64,000 bases of DNA from the NCBI GenBank assembly GCA_029246505.1, contig JAQWNC010000011.1, positions 23,548 to 87,547 on the forward strand, given 5' to 3'. The notes below the pieces were generated by a model that saw only the letters and a list, made by a program, of their open reading frames with translations, made no database searches and was not told where the DNA came from. This document shows, piece after piece, positions 31,218 to 41,971 of the stretch. The first letter of the stretch is position 1, and each line of letters begins with the position of its first letter. The stretch comes from Arenicellaceae bacterium. GTDB taxonomy: Bacteria; Pseudomonadota; Gammaproteobacteria; Arenicellales; Arenicellaceae. A program made the position numbers and the translations under genes.

Positions 31218-31502
31218 TTAATTCGTGGCAGGAACCACCTGAATAAATTGCTCACCCTCCTTTACAAAACCAAGCTGGCTGCGGGCTCGTTCCTCAAGCA
31301 CCTCACTACCTTCACTTAATTCTCTCACCTGAGCATACAAAGCTTCATTCCGTTCGGACAAACTGTTGTTCTCAGCTCGCAAATCATCCAGTTGCTGATT
31401 CAACGAATTCAGCCGGAGAAACCCATACCTACCAATCCACAGCTGGTACTGAAATATCAGTATAAGTATTAGAATGCCCCACAAAAGGTACTTCTTAAAC
31501 AC
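31218..31502 (-). CDS. ftsB: Cell division protein FtsB
   Basis: FtsB forms the FtsQLB complex that activates septal wall synthesis. The 94-residue bitopic protein has a short cytoplasmic start, a membrane helix at about residues 5-21, a coiled coil of about 40 residues (LNQQLDDLRAENNSLSERN), and the ERARSQLGFVKEGE motif typical of FtsB. The usual partners eno and ispD are not beside it; it converges with ygfZ. Confidence 0.9.
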   Translation of the reverse strand: MFKKYLLWGILILILIFQYQLWIGRYGFLRLNSLNQQLDDLRAENNSLSERNEALYAQVRELSEGSEVLEERARSQLGFVKEGEQFIQVVPATN

Positions 31503-31676
31503 TTACACCCCCCAACAAACTTCTCTGAGGACACCAGATAGTGTGTTTAACAGCATGAGTCAACACAATATATTCATATTCCATTAGATCTTGAATATAC
31601 CTGATTATAAGATCAAGGGACGCAACATGAAACCGCATGGCTACAATTAAAGTGACCAGGTAAAGTCCTTGAAACA

Positions 31677-32322
31677 ATGATGCACGGGTTAAATATCAAA
31701 GTGAATATCCTAACCATCACAAATGTAATCAAACGTCATCTACTAACAATTGCACTACCAGCTGCCCTTTTAGCACCATTTTTAATTATTTCAGAACCTG
31801 CTCAAGCAGATAATGATAGTCTATTTTTTGGTCAGTATGCTACATGAAAATGGACAACTTGGGCTAAAGCGGCCAAAGTTAAAAATGGCGCTGATGGGTT
31901 CAAAGATTGAAATGCGACCGGGTTGGTTCTGGGTTATGAATTCGCTCTCTCCCGGTAGGCTACGATAGCTCAGTTTCGATTGAGATAGAACTCCTCTAAG
32001 TCCGGAAATTCTGCTATTGATCCAGCAAGTAGCTTCTTATTCGGAGGCGTCGCAGGTAAATGGGACGCGGATATTACAAACGTTTTTTTTGCTTATCGTT
32101 CGCCTGGCACAGAATTCTTTAAGGGAAAACTCGGATTTCGGCGCAGCCAGGTTCAATTAAAATACCCAGCTTTACTAGCGAAAGCGATGATGTATCGGTG
32201 CTTGGGGCTCCGGACTTAGATTATGATTAAGCGACTGGAGCATGTTTGAGGCAGAATACACTACAGGCGCTGCAACTAATAACATTGGCTTGATTAGCGT
32301 CAATGCAATGGCAACTTTTTAA
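31677..32322 (+). pseudogene. Decayed outer-membrane beta-barrel protein
   Basis: From the ATG at 31677 a 57-codon frame gives a signal peptide ending SEPAQADN and stops at TGA 31845-31847. Further pieces in shifted frames carry beta-barrel-like text: TGLVLGYEF, FLFGGVAGKWDADIT and FFAYRSPGTEFFKGKLGF, then DWSMFEAEYTTGAATNNIGL and finally SVNAMATF before the TAA at 32320-32322. The terminal Phe is the classic sorting signal of outer-membrane barrels. Several frameshifts and stops show it is dead. This accounts for most of the 974-bp gap between ftsB and metZ; 32323-32476 holds nothing I recognise. Confidence 0.75.
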
Positions 32323-32476
32323 ATAAATTTACTCGTTCGAGCTGTTTTGTTTAGCCCCATCTAATTACAAAGTTTTACCACAATTGGAAAAATAAGCCCG
32401 TGGTATATAAATAGATTAGCTGATGGATTTAAATAGTCACCAGCTTTAAGGATTAGTAGCCACTATTTTCAACCAG

Positions 32477-33709
32477 CTAACCCAGTTGAATATCATCAAT
32501 AATATCTTCTGGATCTTCTAGACCAACTGCTAATCGAATAAGCCCCTCACTTATACCAGAAGCGTCACGTTCCTCTTCGCTCAATCGACCATGCGTGGTG
32601 GTGGCTGGGTGAGTGATTGTTGTTTTGGTATCACCCAAGTTGGCAGTTATTGATACAAGTCTCGCGGCATCCATTAATTTCCAGGCAGCCTCGCGGCCAC
32701 CAGACAATGTAAATGATATCACGCCACCAGAAGCACTTTGCTGGGAGGCAGAAAGTTCATATTGCGGATGCGAGGGCAAACCCGGATAAAACACCTTCTC
32801 TATACCTACCTTGCTTTCGCCCGCTAGTGAATCTAAATGCTTTGCAATGGCGAGCGCGTTACTACTAATCTTGTCCATTCTGAGCTGCAAGGTTTCTAAC
32901 CCTTTCAAAAAAATCCAAGCGTTAAACGGGCTCATGCTTAAACCAGCACCTCGCATAATCGGTAATAACTTCCCTTCAACTAATTCGTTTGTACCCACCA
33001 CCGCACCACCAACTGCTCTACCCTGGCCATCCAGATACTTAGTCGCCGAGTGGACGACAAGATCGGCACCCATAGTTAATGGAGTCTGAAGCGCAGGCGT
33101 GCAAAAACAATTATCAACGCCCACCAGAATATCTTGATTAAAGCTCTTTACTAGCACACTGATTGCGGCCACATCACCTACTTCAGTAAGCGGATTTGCA
33201 GGCGTCTCAAATAACACCAAACGGGTATTACTTTGCAGTGCAGACTGCCACGAATCAAGGTCTATAAGGTCTACAAAAGTATATTCAATTCCAAATCTAG
33301 ACAATATATTCTTAAATAAAATTAGGGTGGTGCCAAACATATTTCGCGACAATACGACATGATCACCGACCCCAAGCACACCCAAACATAGCAAAGTGTA
33401 AGCAGCCATCCCCGATGATGTTCCGATGCATGACTCACCCCCCTCAAGCGCTGCCAAACGTTCGGTAAATGTATCAACGGTAGGGTTACTAAACCGAGCA
33501 TAAATATACCCTTCTTCTTCGCCGGAAAATCTTGCTGCCGCTTGCGCTGCCGATTCAAACACAAAACTCGATGTCACGACAATACTTTCAGAATGCTCTC
33601 CGTATTCGCTACGATGCTGGCCCGCCCTAATGGCCCTTGTAGCAGGTCCATAATCTAGCCAGTCCCGGATATTTCCGTTCCTGTCACGCTCTTTGTTATC
33701 GTCAGTCAC
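32477..33709 (-). CDS. metZ: O-succinylhomoserine sulfhydrylase
   Basis: MetZ makes homocysteine directly from O-succinylhomoserine and sulfide with PLP. The 410-residue product is a Cys/Met-metabolism PLP enzyme with the Schiff-base lysine K224 in VVHSATKYLDGQGR, the SSGMAAYT phosphate-binding loop and the GDTKTTITHPATTTHGRL C-terminal block. Its position after purF matches the Pseudomonas arrangement, which favours MetZ over MetB or a cystathionine lyase. Confidence 0.93.
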   Translation of the reverse strand: MTDDNKERDRNGNIRDWLDYGPATRAIRAGQHRSEYGEHSESIVVTSSFVFESAAQAAARFSGEEEGYIYARFSNPTVDTFTERLAALEGGESCIGTSSGMAAYTLLCLGVLGVGDHVVLSRNMFGTTLILFKNILSRFGIEYTFVDLIDLDSWQSALQSNTRLVLFETPANPLTEVGDVAAISVLVKSFNQDILVGVDNCFCTPALQTPLTMGADLVVHSATKYLDGQGRAVGGAVVGTNELVEGKLLPIMRGAGLSMSPFNAWIFLKGLETLQLRMDKISSNALAIAKHLDSLAGESKVGIEKVFYPGLPSHPQYELSASQQSASGGVISFTLSGGREAAWKLMDAARLVSITANLGDTKTTITHPATTTHGRLSEEERDASGISEGLIRLAVGLEDPEDIIDDIQLG

Positions 33710-33742
33710 GTTTAGTCCGTCTTAAGTAAGGGATGACACATG

Positions 33743-35278
33743 CTAAGCGACAACTTCCAAGTCACCCTCATCGGCATCAACATCTATTGGGCCGTTTGTA
33801 ACGCGTAACTTTTTTGCTCCTTCGCTACGCTCCAACTCTAACGCCTCTAAATAATGCTCGCTCACATCTCCCGTGATGTACTTTTTATCGAAGCACGATG
33901 TATCAAACCCTTTAATATCGGGATTGCCAGCACTTGCACATTCGACCAGGTCATCAAGATCCTGGTACCAGAGATGATCTGCACCAATCAAATTACATAC
34001 TTCTTCAACACTTCGACCATTAGCGACCAACTCTGAAGCTGTCGGCATATCAATTCCGTAAACATTTGGATAACGAACCGGTGGAGCAGCCGAGGCGAAA
34101 TATACTTTTTTTGCACCAGACTCCCTAGCCATTATAACGATTTGGCTAGAAGTTGTCCCCCGCACAATCGAGTCATCCACTAGCAGCACGTTCTTATCGC
34201 GAAACTCCAGTTCAATTGAATTCAATTTCTGACGCACAGACTTTTTACGTTCCTCCTGTCCAGGCATGATAAATGTACGACCAATGTAGCGATTTTTCAT
34301 AAATCCTTCACGGTAAGGAACACCCAGATGATAAGACAACTGTAAGGCTGAAGTCCGACTTGTATCTGGAATAGGGATGACTACATCGATAGGTTTATCC
34401 GGCAAGTTCTGCTTTATTTTTCTGGCTAACGCATCTCCCATTCTCAAACGAGTCTTGTAAACTGAAATACCGTCGATCATAGAGTCTGGTCTAGCGAAGT
34501 ATACGTGCTCGAATATGCAAGGTGCATAGGCACTTTGTTTGGCGCACTGCCGCTTATGCACTTTACCGTCAAATTCGACCAGAACCGCTTGCCCGGGATG
34601 GACGTCGTCAACAACGTCAAAACCCAACCCATCTAAAGCGACACTTTCAGATGCGACGATATGTTCTGCACCTGTTTCTGTATGCCTTATACCCCTTATA
34701 AGTGGGCGAATACCGTACGAATCTCTAAAGGAGACGATTCCGAACCCGACGATAAGTGCAACCACGGCAAAACCACCACTACATCGCTCAAAAACGCCTT
34801 CAATAGCCTTAAATACGGCTTCTGGAGGCAGTTTACTTTCACCCTCAGGTATATGCCTCAACAGCTCGTGAGCAAACACATTGAGTAAAATTTCAGAGTC
34901 CGAGTTTGTATTTAGATGACGCCGATCTTCTCGATATAAGTCGTCTCTTAACTCAACTGCGTTAACTAAATTACCATTATGTGCTAGCGCAATTCCAAAA
35001 GGTGAATTCACATAGAACGGCTGCGCCTCCGAAACAGAGCTAGACCCGGCTGTCGGATACCGACAATGCCCTAAACCCGAGTTTCCTTCGAGTTTTTGCA
35101 TATGCCTCATATGAAATACGTCTTTGGCAAGTCCATTAGCCTTGCGCAAATAAAGACGGTTATTCGCGCTTGTAACAATACCTGCTGCGTCCTGCCCCCG
35201 GTGCTGAAGTATCGTCAAACCATCGTAAAGCGCCTGATTTACCGGGCTTTGACCAACTATCGCTATGATGCCGCACAT
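33743..35278 (-). CDS. purF: Amidophosphoribosyltransferase
   Basis: PurF catalyses the committed step of purine synthesis. The 511-residue product begins MCGIIAIVG, with Cys2 the glutaminase nucleophile after Met removal, and has the PRPP-binding loop [15 protein letters not shown]. Length is standard. It follows cvpA, as in E. coli and Pseudomonas. Confidence 0.98.
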   Translation of the reverse strand: MCGIIAIVGQSPVNQALYDGLTILQHRGQDAAGIVTSANNRLYLRKANGLAKDVFHMRHMQKLEGNSGLGHCRYPTAGSSSVSEAQPFYVNSPFGIALAHNGNLVNAVELRDDLYREDRRHLNTNSDSEILLNVFAHELLRHIPEGESKLPPEAVFKAIEGVFERCSGGFAVVALIVGFGIVSFRDSYGIRPLIRGIRHTETGAEHIVASESVALDGLGFDVVDDVHPGQAVLVEFDGKVHKRQCAKQSAYAPCIFEHVYFARPDSMIDGISVYKTRLRMGDALARKIKQNLPDKPIDVVIPIPDTSRTSALQLSYHLGVPYREGFMKNRYIGRTFIMPGQEERKKSVRQKLNSIELEFRDKNVLLVDDSIVRGTTSSQIVIMARESGAKKVYFASAAPPVRYPNVYGIDMPTASELVANGRSVEEVCNLIGADHLWYQDLDDLVECASAGNPDIKGFDTSCFDKKYITGDVSEHYLEALELERSEGAKKLRVTNGPIDVDADEGDLEVVA

Positions 35279-35372
35279 AATTTATAAGTACTAGAACTCT
35301 ACAATCTGGTGATAAAGAAAACCAAAAACAAAATAACTACTAAGTGCAAATTTAATAACAGCTTTAAACATA

Positions 35373-35861
35373 TCAACTCGCTGGGGATTCAGCCACTACC
35401 TTGGGTAATAGCTGGCTAATTAGGTCTGCAGTAGGATCAAAGTAAGAAATAAAATTTGAGGCCAACCAAAATTCTGATCTACTTAATTCGATACCCCTTG
35501 AAACAATAATAAGTATCGCGATTAACAAAATTGCGCGCAGTACACCAAAGGCTGCACCGAGCAATCTATCCGGCCCTTGAATAGCCTTAACTGCGATAGC
35601 CTTATAAAGCAAATAACTGACAATACTGAACAAAAACAAACTAACCACGAATACCACAACAAAAGCAATACCGCTCTGCAAAGCTACGCCGGGGATATAC
35701 TTTGCAACTAAAGGAACTGCCCAGTCTGCATAGCTCAAACCAAGCCAGAAGGCGAGCACCCATGAAATGATCGACAAAGCTTCCCGAATTAAACCACGCA
35801 TCAACCCGACGCCAACCGAGATCGCCACGATAATCACCAATATAATATCCAAGCCACTCAT
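35373..35861 (-). CDS. cvpA: CvpA family membrane protein
   Basis: CvpA is a small inner-membrane protein named for colicin V production; its cellular role is unclear. The 162-residue product has about four membrane helices and the family start LDIILVIIVAISVGVGLMRG. The usual block beginning RGLIREALSI is present. It lies between the SPOR-domain gene and purF. Confidence 0.93.
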   Translation of the reverse strand: MSGLDIILVIIVAISVGVGLMRGLIREALSIISWVLAFWLGLSYADWAVPLVAKYIPGVALQSGIAFVVVFVVSLFLFSIVSYLLYKAIAVKAIQGPDRLLGAAFGVLRAILLIAILIIVSRGIELSRSEFWLASNFISYFDPTADLISQLLPKVVAESPAS

Positions 35862-35879
35862 ATGCGTATCTAATCGATA

Positions 35880-36473
35880 TTAAGGAAAAACGGTTATCAA
35901 GCCCGGCTCACCCGTTTGCTGTTCCAGACGAGTTCTAGCCCTAGCCGCATCTACTCGCCGCTGGTAAGGCCCAATCCAAATACGAGTCGCCATCCCCCTG
36001 GAAGTCTCGATAGTATCTGTATCGGGTTCAAATCCTTTACTGCTTAAATCCACAAGAAGTTTTTTAACGTTCACAGCATTCACAAAGGTGCCTACCCTTA
36101 CCATCCAACCTCGCTCCACAGTGTTTGCAGAAACTGCAGGCGATCCAAGTTTTTTCACCACCGGCTTGCTTGCGGGCGTACGTTTGGGGGCAGAGCTGTC
36201 TGCTACCACAGTTTTCGGCTCGGCACCTTTGTCAATGATTGTACTATTTTCTTCGATTGGGGTTATCTTCGAAACAAAGACAGTAACTTCTTCTTCGCTT
36301 GATACATAATCGTTTCTAAGCCCTTGAATAAATTGACCTTGATCGGATATTGAAGTTGAATCAAACCCATCATCACTATCCAAGATAACAGGCAATATTA
36401 TCACTGCAAGACCAATCAGAATCGCTGCACCTACCAAACGCTTCTTTGGGTCAAATTCTTCCACTACCGACAT
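35880..36473 (-). CDS. SPOR-domain protein (DedD-like)
   Basis: SPOR domains bind denuded glycan strands at the division septum. The 197-residue product has a membrane helix at about residues 12-32, a flexible linker, and a C-terminal SPOR domain from about residue 120 (WMVRVGTFVNAVNVKKLL and RIWIGPYQ). Position between folC and cvpA matches DedD. The linker is poor in Pro but rich in charged residues. Confidence 0.87.
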   Translation of the reverse strand: MSVVEEFDPKKRLVGAAILIGLAVIILPVILDSDDGFDSTSISDQGQFIQGLRNDYVSSEEEVTVFVSKITPIEENSTIIDKGAEPKTVVADSSAPKRTPASKPVVKKLGSPAVSANTVERGWMVRVGTFVNAVNVKKLLVDLSSKGFEPDTDTIETSRGMATRIWIGPYQRRVDAARARTRLEQQTGEPGLITVFP

Positions 36474-36499
36474 ATAATCAGATCGTGCTAAAAAGGCGT

Positions 36500-37789
36500 T
36501 TATTCAGTTACCGATTGGTGTGCGAGTATATCACCGACCAGTAAAAACGAACCGAAAACTATTAGTAGATCGTCGTCTTTCAGAATCTTCATTACTTCCT
36601 CCCAGAGTTCAACGCTATCACCTCGGCCCATAATTCTTGCGGTCACGTTCCTAGAATTCGCAGCCTGATTTAGACATTCTTCCAAACCCCCGGCGGAAAA
36701 CGCTCTCGGAGAGTCCAATTCGACAATAAACCAATTATCAACATATTCTACAATATGCTCCAGCGCTGGCACAACCGACTTGTCAGCAAGCATTCCAAAT
36801 ATCGCGTACACCCTGCCCGCAATCGAAAAATCTCGCAAAAATCTTGATAATGCTCGAACTGAGTCTTCATTATGCGCGACATCTAAAACAATTAGCGGCC
36901 TATCTGACAAAACTTGCTTCCGACCTGAAATAATCGCACAACTAAATGCTTTCTCCAGGGCAGAGTCTGGAATATCAAAACACTGCTGCGCTTTTAACAG
37001 TTTAACCACGCAAGCCGCATTATCTAGTTGCTCCAAACCACCAGAAAATGGCGTAGTCAATAAATCGGTCAGGGTTCCGCCATTTGTATCAACCAGTAAA
37101 AAGTCTCCATCTTTGTCCAAAAAGTCGAAGTCTTGACCAAGTAGCAATATCTGAACTTCAACCACGTCTGCACGCTCAACTACAGTTTGCGGCAAATCTC
37201 GATCACCGCACACTACAAGCTGTCTGTTCCTTAGCAGACCAGCTTTCTCAAAACCAATCAGCTCTCGAGTATCACCAAGTAATTTAGTGTGATCCAGCGC
37301 AATGTTCGTCAATAGAAGTGCATCAGCATCAAGCAGGTTCATAACATCCAGCCGCCCACCTAAACCTGCCTCCAATACAAGCACATCCAACCCTGCATTT
37401 GAGAACACAATGAAAGCGGCTAACGAAGTAAATTCAAAAAAGGTTAATGGCTCATTCTCACGCGCTTTCTCTACCTCCATAAAGGCAAAAATTAGCAGTG
37501 CATCACTAACTTCAACGCCATTCACACGAATACGTTCAGTGAATCTAATCAAATGCGGTGACGTATAACTGCCAACCGGAATATCAGCACATCTAAACGC
37601 TTGTGTTAGTAACTCTACACAGCTGCCCTTGCCATTAGTGCCTGCGACCGTAATCAAATACGGTAGTCTGTCAGTTAACCTTAACCTCTCAAATACTTTT
37701 TGAGGACGATCCAGACTGAACTCCATTTCTTGTGGATGCAAAGATTGCATATGATCAATCCACACATCAATATTTTGACTATCAAGCAT
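36500..37789 (-). CDS. folC: Bifunctional dihydrofolate synthase/folylpolyglutamate synthase
   Basis: FolC adds glutamate to dihydropteroate and folates. The 429-residue Mur-ligase-type product has the P-loop VAGTNGKGSCVELL at about residue 47, the SYTSPHL block, and the conserved late DVAHNEDSV block. Length is normal. In Pseudomonas accD lies between trpF and folC; here the gap is only 89 bp and accD is missing. Confidence 0.95.
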   Translation of the reverse strand: MLDSQNIDVWIDHMQSLHPQEMEFSLDRPQKVFERLRLTDRLPYLITVAGTNGKGSCVELLTQAFRCADIPVGSYTSPHLIRFTERIRVNGVEVSDALLIFAFMEVEKARENEPLTFFEFTSLAAFIVFSNAGLDVLVLEAGLGGRLDVMNLLDADALLLTNIALDHTKLLGDTRELIGFEKAGLLRNRQLVVCGDRDLPQTVVERADVVEVQILLLGQDFDFLDKDGDFLLVDTNGGTLTDLLTTPFSGGLEQLDNAACVVKLLKAQQCFDIPDSALEKAFSCAIISGRKQVLSDRPLIVLDVAHNEDSVRALSRFLRDFSIAGRVYAIFGMLADKSVVPALEHIVEYVDNWFIVELDSPRAFSAGGLEECLNQAANSRNVTARIMGRGDSVELWEEVMKILKDDDLLIVFGSFLLVGDILAHQSVTE

Positions 37790-37878
37790 TCAATACAAAT
37801 AAAACAGTCGTATATAGCATCGTCATCTTACTAGTCAGCATAGGGACACACTCAATATTTGCTGGTAACTCAAGAGCC

Positions 37879-38508
37879 TTATGATTCAATCCTGGCAGAT
37901 GCTATTTGCTCGAAGCTGGCAATTAGTTTTTTTGAGTCCTTTATACCCGGCTCAAGCTCGATACCGCTATTAAGATCAACGGCATAAGGATTTAGTTGCC
38001 GTAGGGGCTCACGCAAGTAATCCGGCCCTAAGCCACCTGCCAAAATCAACGGCGCTTGGCTAGCGGAAGGCCATGCTTTTCGATCAAAAGCCTGTCCTGT
38101 ACCACCATAACTCTGCGTATTGCTAGCATCCAACAAAAATGCTCGCGCTGAGGCATAACCAAGGTCGCTAGTATTTAGCTCTCTTGAATGTTCTGCTGAT
38201 ACGGCCTTAATATATGGCAAGCCTAAAGATTCCGCAAAATCAGGGCTTTCATCACCGTGCAGTTGCACAAGATCAAGGCCAACTTCACTATTGATCTGAC
38301 GAACTTCTCTAGCACCCAGATTCACAAAAACACCCACCAAATTTACAAATGCAGGAACAACTTCTCTAACCTTTTTCGCTTCATGTATATCGACAAACCG
38401 CGGACTCGCTGGGTGGAAAATAATACCAATTGCATCAGCACCTAACCGCACGGCTAGCGCAGCATCCTCCGCTCTGGTAATCCCACAAATCTTTACTCGT
38501 GTGCGCAT
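37879..38508 (-). CDS. trpF: Phosphoribosylanthranilate isomerase
   Basis: TrpF rearranges phosphoribosylanthranilate in tryptophan synthesis. The 209-residue TIM barrel has VKICGITRAEDAALA at the start, QLHGDE in the middle, and the phosphate-binding LILAGGLGPD and DLNSGIE segments. I choose the ATG at 38508; a TTG at 38526 overlapping truA is also in frame. It is probably coupled to truA. Confidence 0.95.
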   Translation of the reverse strand: MRTRVKICGITRAEDAALAVRLGADAIGIIFHPASPRFVDIHEAKKVREVVPAFVNLVGVFVNLGAREVRQINSEVGLDLVQLHGDESPDFAESLGLPYIKAVSAEHSRELNTSDLGYASARAFLLDASNTQSYGGTGQAFDRKAWPSASQAPLILAGGLGPDYLREPLRQLNPYAVDLNSGIELEPGIKDSKKLIASFEQIASARIES

Positions 38509-38519
38509 TTTAAATCTAA

Positions 38520-39323
38520 TCACCAAAATCTAACTGGCTTAGGTACCGGCATAATAATCGCAAACTCTGTTGGATACTCAACTTTAGCTAGATATAAGCC
38601 CTCAGGTCTTCCGGTAACACCGCCCTTGGTTCTATCTTTTGCCTGTAATACAGTTTTTGCCCATTCTACCGGTTCCTCACCTGCACCAATAGTAAGAAGT
38701 ACGCCGACAAGGTTTCTGACCATATGCTGTAAAAATGCGTTTGCCACTACGTCAATCCAAATCCAAGGACCTGCGGATGCAACCTCCAACTTCGTAATCG
38801 TTCTAACCGGTGAGCGCGCTTGACAGCCAGAAGCACGGAAGGAACTATAGTCATTCTCTCCGGTCAAATACGTGGTGGCTTTTTGCATTGCGGACACATT
38901 AATCTTACGGTATTCATGAGTAACCAACTGGCCATACACCGCACTGGCTTCGCGTTGATTTAATATAATATAGCGATAGCTCCGTCTAATGGCTTTAAAT
39001 CTAGCATGAAAATCATCGCTGACTCGTTGTGCGGCTCGCAAACGAATATCAAACGGTAAATCCGTATTAGCACCCATTACCCAGGCTCGATCAGTTCGCT
39101 CTACCGGGCTGTCAAAATGGATTACCTGCCCTGTTGCATGTACTCCGCTATCAGTCCGACCCGCAGTAATAACAGATATCGGTTGGCCCGCTACATTAGA
39201 AAGTCCCTGTTCGACGCAACGCTGCACAGTTCGCTCACCATCCTGTGATTGCCACCCCTTAAAGTCACTACCTCGATATTCGACCACCGCTGCATATCGT
39301 GCGTTTAATTCTTGTTGAGCCAA
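38520..39323 (-). CDS. truA: tRNA pseudouridine synthase A
   Basis: TruA modifies positions 38-40 of tRNA anticodon stems. The 267-residue product has the catalytic Asp in AGRTDSGVHATGQV and the FHARFKAIRRSYRY block. The order fimV-truA-trpF is typical for gammaproteobacteria such as Pseudomonas. Confidence 0.97.
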   Translation of the reverse strand: MAQQELNARYAAVVEYRGSDFKGWQSQDGERTVQRCVEQGLSNVAGQPISVITAGRTDSGVHATGQVIHFDSPVERTDRAWVMGANTDLPFDIRLRAAQRVSDDFHARFKAIRRSYRYIILNQREASAVYGQLVTHEYRKINVSAMQKATTYLTGENDYSSFRASGCQARSPVRTITKLEVASAGPWIWIDVVANAFLQHMVRNLVGVLLTIGAGEEPVEWAKTVLQAKDRTKGGVTGRPEGLYLAKVEYPTEFAIIMPVPKPVRFW

Positions 39324-39454
39324 AATATTGATTAACAGCTTAAGCTACATTGACGGGTACTACTATTATAGGCATCGCAATGAATGGTAAAGATATTCAC
39401 ATCAGATCATAAAAATGCTAAGTGCCACCCAACGAGAGAAACGAATAAGTACAA

Positions 39455-41971
39455 TCAGGCATTCAGTTCAGACAAGATCTCAGACGCGCGTTTCTTTTGT
39501 TTGCTATTTCCATGCTCCATTACATCTATAAGAATTTGACCTGCGCCTTCCCCATCACCCAATTCAACATAAACCTCGGCTAAATCAAGCTGGGTTTGTA
39601 TATCTTCAGAATCTAACGCCTGAATCGAACCAGCATCACTAGCATTCTCACTTATTGTAAGATCGGACAATTCACTAAGCTCGCCGACAGCAGTAGCATC
39701 GGGAGTCAGCATCTTTGAATCATGTTCAATGCTATCACTGAGATCAATATTAAATTCGCTACTAGATACCGTTGGTACACCATTCGAAAGGCCCTCACTT
39801 GGCAGATTGATCGTCGACATATCCAGTGTTTTCGCATTACTCTCCTGCACGTCGAACGCGAGCCCGTCGCTTGATAGAGAATCACCCAATCGAATCGGTG
39901 CGCCCGAACTAGCATCACCAGTTGTGGCAAAAATCGGGGTTGTTAATCCCAGCCCTTGACCCATTTTGACAACTTTACGCCAAAGCTTGTCTTCAGCAAC
40001 TTTTTTATCGGCATAAAATTGTTCTGCAAGACTTTCAAATTCAGCCTTATTTTCTTGCTTATGGTAAATTTCGAGTAATTTAAGCCGGATGTCAAAACGA
40101 TCATCTGAGCGTTTAAGCCCCTCTTTTAGTACCTCTATAGCCTGATCATCGCGTCTATAAGCAAGGTAAACTTTTGCCCCAACGAGTGGATCCACATCAT
40201 CTGAGTGAGCGGTAGCGGCATCATCATTATATACGGTTAAAAATGAAGAACTCTTGCCTTGCGAACGACCAACGCCAAGACCATCGTCGTCGAGATCAAC
40301 TCCCTCATGCAGACTAGCGGCATCGAATTGACTATGCGTCCCCTCAACGGCCATCGAAGGCATACTATGCCCAAACTCCTCTTGTGCCCTGCGACGACGC
40401 AAGAACAGTAAAGCGAAAAGTGCGGCAATAGCAGCTCCAATTACCCCCAACGTCCTAGTGCTCTGAAAATCAATTTCGGGCATGTAACCCATAATCCGAT
40501 CAAACCAGCTTTGTTCGCTAACAATAAGCAGCGGTGTCACGCTAGCATTACCGGAGCTTTCACCGCCGACTCCTGACTGATCTGTAAGTGCCCGACCACT
40601 GCTAACGTCTGCAGATGATACATTTGTAGTTGAGTCGACAATTGACGGTATGGCAGACAAGGTATTACCTAACCCCTGTTGCAACACTGCCAATGTCGGA
40701 TCTTCCAACGCTATTAGTTGATTCACTTCATCTAATTGAATTTGCAACAGTTCTAGACGTTCACGCAACTCGCCGTTCTGAAGTTGGTTAGACATCAAAG
40801 AAGATTCGATTTCCAAAATTTCACTTTGCAATGCACGTATATCGTGAACTGCCCCCCTACTTGACTGGCTCGCGCCTTCAGCTGAGCCAATACGAAACCG
40901 ATCCTGAATAACTGACACCCCATCGTTTGCAGAGAATTGAGAGCTTGCCCCACTTATTAAACCTGTTGCCAAGTTTGCTGGCGATTCTGAAGCAACGTAA
41001 GTTGGAGCAAGCTTCCCTCTATCAGCTAAATAGCTTTGCCATTCCCCTTGTTGTTCTTGAAATACTTGCACTGCTAATTCTAGAGGCACGTTACCTATAT
41101 CTTCAAGGCTCTCTAAACGCAAGATCTCACCTTTTTTCAACAGATTCATATTTCCATCGATAAAGGCCTCTTGATTATCACGAAGCAGCACATAAAGGGT
41201 TTGGAAATAACCTAGCTCTGGATAAACCTGCTGCAACTGGGCCGCGATCCCACTTAAGGTTTCGCCTGCCTCAATTGGTCCGTAAACCCCAGACGCCTCA
41301 TCTACCGATAAGGCTTTTGTATTAGAGGTTTGATTATAGGACTGCGCAGTTTCGTTAGCCGCAGCCTCCGAAACAAGTGGAACAAAATCCGTCTCAGCAT
41401 AAACCGCTTGGTTTTCAGTGTAAGTCTGAGGCACAGCGCTATTCTTAAGAGGGTTAGCATAGTTGGTTGAACTTAACTCTTCTGTTATTCGGGGAGCCAT
41501 TACTGGTCTCGGGGTCTGTGAGCTATATGCCGGGGGGTCAATTAAGGCAGTATACTCACGCAACAAAGATCCGCTGCTCCATTCTGCCCTAAGTAAAATG
41601 TGCAGAAACGGTTCTCGCATCTGAGAAACGCTAGATATTTTTAGCCAGTTTTTGCCATTTTCGGGCAGAATCTCGAATTGGATTTCATCCATAAAATCCG
41701 GCGGGCTAATTCCCGCAATATAAAACTCCTTGCGACTGGCTAGATCAAACACAACTTCTTCTAGATTGTCGGTCCCCGGGTCTAAAATCAATTCCACTCG
41801 CAGATCGAGCGGCTCATCTAGATATGAGTTAACCGTCAAATTTCCCAGCCCTAGAGCGTGAGCCTGAGAGATAAATAAAATTAATTGCGCGGCAATCAAA
41901 GTGGCTATAGAAAAGCCCAAACGAAGCGCCCTGCGTATCGACTGGCCAAGGCTGAATCTAATAACGCGCAT
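39455..41971 (-). CDS. fimV: Motility/pilus assembly protein FimV
   Basis: FimV organises polar type IV pilus and motility machinery in Pseudomonas. The product has a signal peptide, the conserved N-terminal domain with LGLGNLTVNSYLDEPL, a LysM domain around residues 225-285, one membrane helix near residue 505 (VIGAAIAALFALLFLRRRR), and a C-terminal TPR-like FimV domain with TQLDLAEVYVELGD. I use the ATG at 41971 (838 residues); a TTG two codons earlier is possible. Between asd and truA is the usual place. It supports the pilus inferred from pilF. Confidence 0.92.
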   Translation of the reverse strand: MRVIRFSLGQSIRRALRLGFSIATLIAAQLILFISQAHALGLGNLTVNSYLDEPLDLRVELILDPGTDNLEEVVFDLASRKEFYIAGISPPDFMDEIQFEILPENGKNWLKISSVSQMREPFLHILLRAEWSSGSLLREYTALIDPPAYSSQTPRPVMAPRITEELSSTNYANPLKNSAVPQTYTENQAVYAETDFVPLVSEAAANETAQSYNQTSNTKALSVDEASGVYGPIEAGETLSGIAAQLQQVYPELGYFQTLYVLLRDNQEAFIDGNMNLLKKGEILRLESLEDIGNVPLELAVQVFQEQQGEWQSYLADRGKLAPTYVASESPANLATGLISGASSQFSANDGVSVIQDRFRIGSAEGASQSSRGAVHDIRALQSEILEIESSLMSNQLQNGELRERLELLQIQLDEVNQLIALEDPTLAVLQQGLGNTLSAIPSIVDSTTNVSSADVSSGRALTDQSGVGGESSGNASVTPLLIVSEQSWFDRIMGYMPEIDFQSTRTLGVIGAAIAALFALLFLRRRRAQEEFGHSMPSMAVEGTHSQFDAASLHEGVDLDDDGLGVGRSQGKSSSFLTVYNDDAATAHSDDVDPLVGAKVYLAYRRDDQAIEVLKEGLKRSDDRFDIRLKLLEIYHKQENKAEFESLAEQFYADKKVAEDKLWRKVVKMGQGLGLTTPIFATTGDASSGAPIRLGDSLSSDGLAFDVQESNAKTLDMSTINLPSEGLSNGVPTVSSSEFNIDLSDSIEHDSKMLTPDATAVGELSELSDLTISENASDAGSIQALDSEDIQTQLDLAEVYVELGDGEGAGQILIDVMEHGNSKQKKRASEILSELNA

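Noticed and set aside
31495..31677. 60-codon minus-strand frame upstream of ftsB
   Set aside because: Overlaps the ftsB start and promoter area and has no recognisable protein features.
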